Source: an uncultured Oscillibacter sp. (GTDB taxonomy: Bacteria > Bacillota > Clostridia > Oscillospirales > Oscillospiraceae). From it: a stretch of 12,927 nt of DNA. The notes below the pieces were generated by a model that was not told the DNA's origin, did not search any database, and saw nothing but the letters and a program-made list of their open reading frames with translations. Shown here one piece after another: positions 8,216-12,927 of this stretch. The position numbers were made by a program, and so were the translations under genes. Every line of letters begins with the position of its first letter. Within the stretch, counting starts at the first letter, position 1. The stretch lies in contig CAJTVF010000065.1 of NCBI GenBank assembly GCA_910579435.1, positions 1 to 12,927 on the forward strand, written 5' to 3'.

Positions 8216-8221
8216 ATCCGG

Positions 8222-9136
8222 TTACCTCCCCTCGTCCTTGTCCCGCATCAGCAGGAAAATCACGCCGGAAAACACCGCGATGATGAGGAACATAATCATG
8301 CTGGCCGCGGCGGCCCGGTTGTAGAGATAGCTCCCGCTGAACGCCTGGTTGTAAATAAACACGCTGGTGGTCAGGGTCGCGTTGTCCGGCCCGCCCAGCA
8401 GGAACAGCTTGGGAATGTCGTACATGTTCAGTCCGCCGATCATGCTGGTGATCAGGGTGTAAAGCAGGATGGTTTTCAGGTTGGGAATGGTGATCTGGAA
8501 GAACAGCTGCACGTCGTTGGCCCCGTCAATCTCCGCCGCCTCGTAAATCTCGGGGCTGATGCCCAGGACGCCGGAGATCAGGATAATCATGGTGTAGCCA
8601 TACCACATCCAGAACTGGATGAAGGCCACGATGAGCTGGGCCGCCGTCGCATTGATGGAGAAGTTGAAGGGCGTGCTCAGTACTCCCGTGGTCACAAGAA
8701 GATCGTTTACCGGACCGGTGGGATAGCCGAAGAGGGCGTTGAACAAAATGGCCACGGAGGCCGCCGTGATGATGTTGGGCATATAGAAAACGACCTTGAA
8801 GAAGCCCTGTCCGGCCAGCTTGTGGCGGTGGCTGGTGAACCAGGCCGTCAGCAGCAGGGCCAAGGTAATCTGGGGGATAAAGTTCATAATCCAGAGCTTC
8901 ACGGTGTTGCCCAGGGACTTAATAAAAGAGGGGTTCTGAAGGACGCTGACAAAGTTCTTGAACGGCTCGTCCGTCAGGAAGTGCCAGGTCGTGTTTCCCA
9001 GGCCCTTGCAGTCCGTGAAGCCCAGGAGGGCGGTGTAAATGGTGGGATACAGGGAGAAGACGCAGAAGGCCACGATGAAGGGCAGGCTGAACAAATAGCC
9101 GTACCTCGCGTAGCTGAAGCCTTTTCGCTGCTTCAT
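8222..9136 (-). CDS. Carbohydrate ABC transporter permease (MalF-like, LplB/UgpA type)
   Basis: This 304-aa inner-membrane subunit starts with a first span near residues 12-36 (YLFSLPFIVAFCVFSLYPTI). The EAA loop is at 196-222 (EIYEAAEIDGAND, then ITIPNLK), where the A-x-x-DGA pattern is fully conserved. The end MRDKDEGR is a short charged tail. The start at 9136 is supported by AAGGAG about 11 nt upstream. It lies 157 nt after the binding-protein gene, and that gap is filled by three stem-loops, so the permeases are probably expressed at a lower level than the binding protein. Confidence 0.95.
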   Translation of the reverse strand: MKQRKGFSYARYGYLFSLPFIVAFCVFSLYPTIYTALLGFTDCKGLGNTTWHFLTDEPFKNFVSVLQNPSFIKSLGNTVKLWIMNFIPQITLALLLTAWFTSHRHKLAGQGFFKVVFYMPNIITAASVAILFNALFGYPTGPVNDLLVTTGVLSTPFNFSINATAAQLIVAFIQFWMWYGYTMIILISGVLGISPEIYEAAEIDGANDVQLFFQITIPNLKTILLYTLITSMIGGLNMYDIPKLFLLGGPDNATLTTSVFIYNQAFSGSYLYNRAAAASMIMFLIIAVFSGVIFLLMRDKDEGR

Positions 9137-9193
9137 GAAATCTCAGCTCCTTGAAATCAGATTGGCCGGGCATGGCCGGAGAGGAAGAACGGA

Positions 9194-9224
9194 GCGAAAG
9201 GGGCCCGTTCCGGGCCCCTTTCGC
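9194..9224 (-). promoter_or_regulatory. Strong stem-loop between binding-protein and permease genes
   Basis: A perfect 14-bp inverted repeat (GCGAAAGGGGCCCG and its complement, 3-nt loop at 9208-9210) lies in the gap after the binding-protein gene. On the operon strand it is followed by TCCGTTCTTCC, which is pyrimidine-rich but not a real U-tract. A partial terminator or an RNA-stabilising stem is therefore more likely than a full stop, giving more binding protein than permease as is known for malE-malF-type operons. Confidence 0.7.
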
Positions 9225-9242
9225 CTGGAAGCAGTCTCTCAT

Positions 9243-9286
9243 CATCTCGGAGCCCGCCCCGAGATGGTCTGGGCCACTGGCCCAGA
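9243..9286 (-). promoter_or_regulatory. Two further tandem stem-loops after the binding-protein gene
   Basis: Two perfect 8-bp inverted repeats follow one another: TCTGGGCC/GGCCCAGA (9268-9275 with 9279-9286, 3-nt loop) and CATCTCGG/CCGAGATG (9243-9250 with 9259-9266). They begin 7 nt past the TGA at 9294. With the stem at 9194-9224 they make three hairpins in about 100 nt. Neither has a U-tract. They probably protect the 3' end of the binding-protein mRNA or reduce read-through. Confidence 0.6.
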
Positions 9287-9293
9287 AATCGGC

Positions 9294-10691
9294 TCAGCCC
9301 AGATCCACCGTCACGTCCAGGTTGTCGGCCACGTCCTGCTTGAAGTCCTTGATGGCCTGATCCCGGGTCTTGGTGCCGGAGGTATACTGCCGGACCTGAT
9401 CCCGCCACTTGGTGTTGATGGTTTCATCGTACTGGGTCAGGCATTTTCCGTTGGCGTACTGGTTGGCGGGGACAAAGGCGTCGAACATGTTCTGTCCGCC
9501 CAGGAAGTCCAGGGAGCCGTCGCTCATTTCCATGACCGTGCCGGAGGCCACGCAGTCCTTGGTGCCGCCCTCGCCGTTCAGCGTTCCGTTGGCCCACATG
9601 TACTGGAGGCCGGTCTCGGAGCAGTCCAGGGTGATCCAGCGGATGATCTCGCCCACGGCCTCTTTGTTGGCGGAGCTGTTGCTGGCCATCAGCCAGGTGC
9701 CGCCCCAGAAGAAGCCCACGGGAGGCGCGCAGACCGCCCAGTCGCCGTAGGTTCCCTCGCCCACGGCGGAGCCGCCGCAGTTGGGGGCGATGGTGTAGTT
9801 GATGAGCCAGGCGGGGCCGAAGAAGCCGAAGATGCCCTTGTCCCCTTCGCCCTTCATGTCGGCGAACCAGGCGTCCTGCCAGTCCTGGGTATCATTGTGG
9901 TAGTTGTTGTCCTTGAGCTCCTTGGACAGGTCCAGGAATTCCTCCCGCTTGGGGTCGATGTTCAGCTTGCCGTCCACGATCCAGCCCTGCTGGGAGCTGT
10001 TTTCCACGGCGTGCCACAGGTCGCCGTCGCCGGAGATGATGCCGTAGCCCTTGCCCTTGAGGGTTTCGGCGGCCTCGTAGAACTTCTCCCAGCCGTTGCT
10101 CCCCGCGCCGATGGCCGCCCCGATGGCGTCGGGGTCGTCGGTGCCGAAGACCTCCTTGGCAATGGAGCGGCGGTAGATGAACGCGCCGCCGGTGGCCTGA
10201 TAGCCCAGGCCCACCACCTTGCCGTCGTCGGGCCGGGTGCCGATGTCCACGGAGTACTGGGCGATGTCGGCGGCCTGGATATCCCCGGCCACGTCAATGC
10301 CCAGGTCCTCATAGGGGGCGGCATAGTGGGCGGCGTCGCCCTGGGTGTACTTCATGACGAACGCGGCCTCGGCGCAGTACATATCCGGGGCGTCGGAGCC
10401 GCCGCCGGCCAGGGCCTGGTCCAGGGCGGGCTGGTAGGCGCCGTCGGTGGTGGCGATGACGGTGGTCTTGACCTCATACTTTTCGGCAAAGTCCGGACGG
10501 CTGGCCAGGAACTTGTCGACCATCTTGGGCACCTCGTCGGTGAAAGCCCAGAGATTCAGCACGGTCTTGCCGCTGGCGGAGCTCCCGCCGGAGCCGCCGT
10601 CACCAGAGCCGGAACCGGAGCCGCCGCCGCAGGCGGCCAGGGAGAGCAGCATCACGGCTGCCAGAAGGAGCGCAGAGACTTTCTTTTTCAT
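9294..10691 (-). CDS. Sugar-binding lipoprotein of the ABC importer (extracellular solute-binding protein family 1)
   Basis: The 465-aa protein captures the sugar outside the cell and delivers it to the permeases. The signal peptide MKKKVSALLLAAVMLLSLAAC has a lipobox LAAC with lipidated Cys21, followed by a Gly/Ser-rich tether to about residue 42. The mature domain starts with KTVLNLWAFTDEVPKMVDKF, a typical opening for this family. Many Trp and Tyr residues suit oligosaccharide stacking. It is the first gene of the operon, with GGAGG about 13 nt before the ATG at 10691. The exact ligand cannot be read from sequence; xylo-oligosaccharides are inferred from the GH3 and xylB genes downstream. 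Confidence 0.95.
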   Translation of the reverse strand: MKKKVSALLLAAVMLLSLAACGGGSGSGSGDGGSGGSSASGKTVLNLWAFTDEVPKMVDKFLASRPDFAEKYEVKTTVIATTDGAYQPALDQALAGGGSDAPDMYCAEAAFVMKYTQGDAAHYAAPYEDLGIDVAGDIQAADIAQYSVDIGTRPDDGKVVGLGYQATGGAFIYRRSIAKEVFGTDDPDAIGAAIGAGSNGWEKFYEAAETLKGKGYGIISGDGDLWHAVENSSQQGWIVDGKLNIDPKREEFLDLSKELKDNNYHNDTQDWQDAWFADMKGEGDKGIFGFFGPAWLINYTIAPNCGGSAVGEGTYGDWAVCAPPVGFFWGGTWLMASNSSANKEAVGEIIRWITLDCSETGLQYMWANGTLNGEGGTKDCVASGTVMEMSDGSLDFLGGQNMFDAFVPANQYANGKCLTQYDETINTKWRDQVRQYTSGTKTRDQAIKDFKQDVADNLDVTVDLG

Positions 10692-10723
10692 GTACCTTTT
10701 CCTCCAATCAAAAATTTTGGTAT

Positions 10724-10746
10724 GTTAGGCGATTAAATTTACTAAC
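10724..10746. promoter_or_regulatory. Candidate ROK/XylR-type operator
   Basis: An imperfect palindrome GTTAG-N13-CTAAC has a symmetric core: ATT-A-AAT is centred on the same base (10735). It sits about 30-50 nt downstream of the predicted transcription start, where a bound repressor would block elongation. The GTTAG/CTAAC ends recall the TTAGTTTG...CAAACTAA operator of Bacillus XylR, also a ROK repressor. No second copy was found near the regulator promoter. Confidence 0.5.
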
Positions 10747-10781
10747 TTAGGTTAAAAAATTTACCGCCCGACCTTGCTCCT

Positions 10782-10810
10782 AGTGTAATAGACGCTCAGA
10801 AAAATGTCAA
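10782..10810 (-). promoter_or_regulatory. Promoter of the pentoside operon
   Basis: On the minus strand a perfect -35 box TTGACA (10810-10805) and a -10 box TACACT (10787-10782, 4 of 6 consensus) are separated by 17 nt. Transcription should start near 10775, leaving a leader of about 84 nt before the ATG at 10691. That leader is AT-rich and holds the candidate operator. Confidence 0.75.
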
Positions 10811-10852
10811 CAGAAACCATAGCAATCCGCCAAATTTTGTACAGAACGCCCT

Positions 10853-10890
10853 GGAGATGACTGTTATTTTGTAGGAGATGATAGTTTTTC
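10853..10890. repeat. Imperfect direct repeat in the divergent control region
   Basis: GGAGATGA occurs at 10853-10860 and again at 10874-10881, each followed by a similar T-rich stretch (CTGTTATTTT and TAGTTTTTCC). The period is 21 nt, about two helical turns, so both copies would face the same side of the DNA. It lies upstream of both promoters and could bind a second regulator, or be chance. Confidence 0.35.
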
Positions 10891-10950
10891 CTAGCTCCGC
10901 CACTGGAGGGCTCTTTGGTTTGGCAATAATATAACCTATCTAACCCCGTG

Positions 10951-10979
10951 TTGAAATTGAAATTAGGCTGTGTTATAAT
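10951..10979 (+). promoter_or_regulatory. Promoter of the ROK regulator gene
   Basis: TTGAAA (10951-10956) and a perfect TATAAT (10974-10979) are separated by 17 nt. Transcription should start near 10986, giving a short leader of about 22 nt that contains the AAGGAGG ribosome site (10994-11000). Confidence 0.85.
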
Positions 10980-11007
10980 CAAACCAAGTCAACAAGGAGG
11001 GGCAACT

Positions 11008-12282
11008 ATGGAGAAGGCGGCTGCCCAGAGAACGAAGGAGCGCGGAGGCGAACCTGTCCCCGCGCTGCCCTCGAATTTAAAGATACAAAACCGGAAAATG
11101 GTGCTCTCCTGCTTCCGGGACAACCGGCCCCACTCGGTGGCGGACGTGGTGGCCCGCACTGGCATCAGCAAACTGACGGTGATGAAGGCCATCCAGTTTT
11201 TTTGCGGAAAGGGGATTCTGGCCAGCTCCGGCAAAGGGGATTCCACGGAGCTGGGGGGGAAGAAGCCGGAGTACTTCCGCTTTTCCTGCGGGAAGTACCT
11301 GCTGACTATCCGCATGTGGCCGGAGGACCTGGGCCTGACGCTGTTCGACATGCGCATGAACAAGGTAGACAGCTCCCATCTGGCCTGGATCATCCCGGAC
11401 GCGCCCGAGGAGGCGTTCCGCATCATCGAGAACAGCGCCTTGGCGCTGCTGGCCCGGGCCGGGGTCGACCGGGAGGAGCTGTATGGCGTCAGCCTGTCCT
11501 CCTCCGGCATCGTGGACTATGACCATCTGACGCTGAAATACAGCGTCCACACGCCCAACTGGGGGGCGAACGTTCCAATTGGCGACTATCTCCGGGGCAT
11601 CTTCGGTCCCGGCCCGGCGCTCTCCGAGGAGAACGCCGGAAAATCCATCAGCCGGGCCATACTCAACGAGCAGGAGGACCCAAACCGGTCCATTCTGGTT
11701 CTGTTCACCTCCTGGGGACTCTCCGGGGCGCTGATTCAGGACGGGCGCATTCTGAACGGGCGGAACTCCCTGGTGGGCGAGATCGGCCATATGATCCTGG
11801 ACCAGAACGACCCGGAGCTTTGCAGCTGCGGCAGCCGGGGCTGCGCAGAACGGCTGGTGTCCGTTGCCCGGGTGCGGAAGATGATCGCCGGGGACCCTCC
11901 GCCGGAGGGCTCTCCCCTGTCCCGCCTTCCGGCGGAGGCGGTGGAGCTGCGGCACCTCTTCGCCTCCTCCCGGCAGGAGGATGCCTACGCCCGGAAATAC
12001 GTGGCCTATATGGCGGATCGGTTCGCCGCCCTTTTGCGGAATGTGTCGCTGGTGTTCAGCCCGGAGAAGGTAGTCTTCGTGGGGGACTACGCCGTGGCGG
12101 ACGAGTATTTTGACCAGCGGATACGCCAGCAACTCTCCTCCTTCCGCTACTTGTCCCTGAGCCAGCCCATGGAGATCGCCTACGACACCCGGTCCCTGAC
12201 AGAGCTGGACGCCCTGGGCGGTGCGGTGGCGCTGATCGACCACTATCTCTCCCGGCCGGAGCTGTATGAGGAAACACTCTGA
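11008..12282 (+). CDS. ROK family transcriptional regulator (XylR/NagC-like)
   Basis: The 424-aa cytoplasmic regulator has an N-terminal winged helix-turn-helix at about 28-75 (SVADVVARTGISKLTVMKAI contains the recognition helix). A ROK sugar-kinase-like domain follows. The ROK zinc motif is intact: His261 in GEIGHM, then CSCGSRGCAE with Cys272, Cys274 and Cys279, and Glu281. The N-D-A-N type catalytic motif of ROK kinases is seen as SEENAGKS (206-213), with no Asp at the expected place, so sugar kinase activity is unlikely and ligand sensing is probable. The start at 11008 is chosen because AAGGAGG lies 7 nt upstream; an in-frame ATG at 10948 lies upstream of the promoter and cannot be used. 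It is divergent from the operon, as is typical of a local repressor released by xylose or a xyloside. The ligand is inferred. Confidence 0.92.
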   Translation: MEKAAAQRTKERGGEPVPALPSNLKIQNRKMVLSCFRDNRPHSVADVVARTGISKLTVMKAIQFFCGKGILASSGKGDSTELGGKKPEYFRFSCGKYLLTIRMWPEDLGLTLFDMRMNKVDSSHLAWIIPDAPEEAFRIIENSALALLARAGVDREELYGVSLSSSGIVDYDHLTLKYSVHTPNWGANVPIGDYLRGIFGPGPALSEENAGKSISRAILNEQEDPNRSILVLFTSWGLSGALIQDGRILNGRNSLVGEIGHMILDQNDPELCSCGSRGCAERLVSVARVRKMIAGDPPPEGSPLSRLPAEAVELRHLFASSRQEDAYARKYVAYMADRFAALLRNVSLVFSPEKVVFVGDYAVADEYFDQRIRQQLSSFRYLSLSQPMEIAYDTRSLTELDALGGAVALIDHYLSRPELYEETL

Positions 12283-12562
12283 CAGCAAAATCCGGCCATG
12301 GTCTTTTCTTTGTTTATGGCACGGCAAATTTTGAGCGGCATCACCCATGCTTTTCCGCAGTGGACTATCTAAAAGATAGCTGAGATTTTTATGTCCATGC
12401 CTGTGGTGCGGTGAAGCTTCCAGATCTGCGACCCATAGCGTGACCCAAAACAAGAAATCGCTCTATGGAATCAGTGCGAGGGGTGGTTCGAAGGGCTGTC
12501 AATATTCTGAGCAAACAGCATCAAATGGGGCCTAAAGCACTTGCCGTAAACCCTCAGACAAG
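12283..12562. other. Intergenic stretch without a convincing gene
   Basis: About 280 nt lie between the regulator and the tRNA fragment, with lower GC than the operon and stops in all plus-strand frames. A small CTATCT/AGATAG stem (12365-12370 with 12374-12379), followed six bases later by TTTTT, could be a weak terminator for the regulator gene. No integrase frame is seen. Confidence 0.4.
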
Positions 12563-12607
12563 CTACGGACCAGAAGGCCGGGGGTTCGAATCCCTCAGGG
12601 CGTACCA
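12563..12607 (+). other. 3' fragment of tRNA-Arg(ACG), likely attachment-site scar
   Basis: The sequence matches the 3' part of a tRNA. It has the anticodon loop CTACGGA (12563-12569, anticodon ACG), 3' anticodon stem CCAGA and variable loop AGGCC. The T-arm is GGGGG-TTCGAAT-CCCTC (12580-12596), followed by acceptor strand AGGGCGT, discriminator A and encoded CCA (12605-12607). Upstream, ACAAG cannot pair with CCAGA, and no D-arm or 5' acceptor strand is present, so this is not a working tRNA. Elements that integrate into the 3' end of a tRNA gene leave exactly this fragment at their distal end. Confidence 0.8.
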
Positions 12608-12611
12608 TGAT

Positions 12612-12652
12612 AAGTTGACAGATTACACCAGGGGAGTAGTCTGTCAACTTTT
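12612..12652 (+). terminator. Stem-loop terminator just after the tRNA fragment
   Basis: A 15-bp stem with one G-U pair (12612-12626 with 12636-12650, 9-nt loop) is followed by TT and then an AT-rich TATATATAA stretch. It begins 4 nt after the CCA end, as expected for the original terminator of the tRNA gene. Confidence 0.65.
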
Positions 12653-12676
12653 ATATATAATCACATAAAACCTTTG

Positions 12677-12709
12677 TGCCGCAGTAATTTCACTGCGGTA
12701 TTCTTATTT
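12677..12709 (+). terminator. Stem-loop upstream of the recombinase-domain gene
   Basis: CCGCAGT and ACTGCGG (12679-12685 with 12692-12698, 6-nt loop), extended by a G-U and a T-A pair, are followed by the T-rich ATTCTTATTT. It looks like an intrinsic terminator but lies only about 20 nt before the ATG at 12727. It may insulate the recombinase gene from upstream transcription or act as an attenuator. Confidence 0.5.
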
Positions 12710-12726
12710 GTAGAAGGAGAATTATA

Positions 12727-12927
12727 ATGAACGTGATACAAAAAAGTGAAGCAATCAAGAACGGTCTCCGGAAAGGCTTTCAGGACGGCAGTTCCAAAAT
12801 GGCAAAGCGCAAATGCTACGGATACACGATCAATTCTGATGGAGAGCTGGAAATAAATCCGGACGAAGCCACGGTGGTGAACTGGATATTTGAACGGTAT
12901 CTTGCTGGTGACAGCCTTGGGAAAATT
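12727..12927 (+). CDS. Recombinase-domain protein without N-terminal serine-recombinase catalytic domain, C-terminus off window
   Basis: Sixty-seven residues are visible. From about residue 24 they match the start of the 'Recombinase' DNA-binding domain of large serine recombinases: KMAKRKCYGY, then GELEINPDEATVV, then IFERYLAGDSLGKI. The first 23 residues (SEAIKNGLRKGFQDG) look like the linker that normally follows the catalytic resolvase domain. The catalytic domain with its nucleophilic serine is missing, and the in-frame sequence upstream has a stop at 12685. The start is still convincing: AAGGAG lies 7 nt before the ATG. It may therefore be an accessory recombinase subunit or a trimmed gene that gained or kept a start. 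GC is clearly lower than in the sugar operon, which suggests a different origin. The full length and any zinc-ribbon or coiled-coil part cannot be seen. Confidence 0.8.
   Translation, partial: MNVIQKSEAIKNGLRKGFQDGSSKMAKRKCYGYTINSDGELEINPDEATVVNWIFERYLAGDSLGKI

Noticed and set aside
7265..9154. 629-aa plus-strand frame opposite the permeases
   Set aside because: It is an antisense shadow with repetitive His/Gly/Gln/Asp content and no domain; the minus strand encodes two clear permeases.
10692..10811. CcpA cre site near the operon promoter
   Set aside because: I looked for the TGNAANCGNWNNCA pattern and found no acceptable match in the leader or promoter.
10761..10982. 73-aa minus-strand reading frame in the divergent region
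   Set aside because: It covers both predicted promoters, has no good ribosome site and resembles no family I know.
12282..12383. Short frame with ERHHPCFSAVDYLKDS, vaguely like the end of an IS transposase
   Set aside because: Only about 33 codons, with no other transposase motif and no inverted repeats. The similarity is too weak to call an insertion sequence remnant.
12465..12668. 67-aa plus-strand reading frame across the tRNA fragment
   Set aside because: Its middle (GPEGRGFESLRA) is the well-known translation of a tRNA T-arm region. It has no good ribosome site and runs through the terminator.
1..12927. CRISPR array, rRNA or riboswitch
   Set aside because: No regularly spaced repeats, rRNA segments or known aptamer signatures were seen. 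The operon leader of about 84 nt is AT-rich without a recognisable aptamer.

Overview
The window looks like part of a GC-rich Firmicutes (Clostridia) genome, probably a gut Oscillospiraceae-type bacterium. The evidence is strong AAGGAGG ribosome sites, a lipoprotein sugar-binding protein, a YesL/DUF624 protein, a ROK regulator, and high GC in the sugar genes against visibly lower GC at the right end. This placement is inferred from gene content and style only.

Positions 1-10691 (all minus strand) hold one long pentoside-utilisation operon. In transcription order it encodes a sugar-binding lipoprotein (9294-10691), two ABC permeases (8222-9136, 7367-8215), a DUF624 membrane protein (6691-7362), a cytoplasmic GH3 beta-xylosidase-type enzyme (4575-6671), xylulokinase XylB (3088-4563), a DUF4867 cupin-like protein (2439-3074) and an L-fucose/L-arabinose isomerase-family protein (944-2422). 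After a 201-nt gap comes an MsmK/UgpC-type ABC ATPase (1-742), cut by the window edge. The economical reading is that xylo-oligosaccharides are bound, imported, cut inside the cell by the GH3 enzyme, and the pentose is isomerised and phosphorylated to enter the pentose phosphate pathway. No classical XylA xylose isomerase is present. Its expected place is taken by the FucI-like protein plus DUF4867, which is the most interesting biochemical feature here.

Positions 10692-11007 form a divergent control region. It has a good sigma-A promoter for the operon (TTGACA-17-TACACT, minus strand), a near-consensus promoter for the regulator (TTGAAA-17-TATAAT, plus strand), a GTTAG-N13-CTAAC palindrome in the operon leader that is a good candidate operator, and an imperfect 21-nt-period direct repeat. 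The ROK regulator (11008-12282, plus strand) probably controls the operon in response to xylose or a xyloside.

Positions 12283-12927 are unlike the rest. After about 280 nt with no convincing gene comes the 3' part of a tRNA-Arg(ACG) gene, from the anticodon loop to CCA, with no matching 5' half. This is the usual scar of a tRNA-integrating element. Two stem-loops follow, then the start of a lower-GC recombinase-domain gene that lacks the serine-recombinase catalytic domain. The orientation of the tRNA fragment suggests that an integrated island ends here and extends leftward, so the sugar operon may be island cargo.
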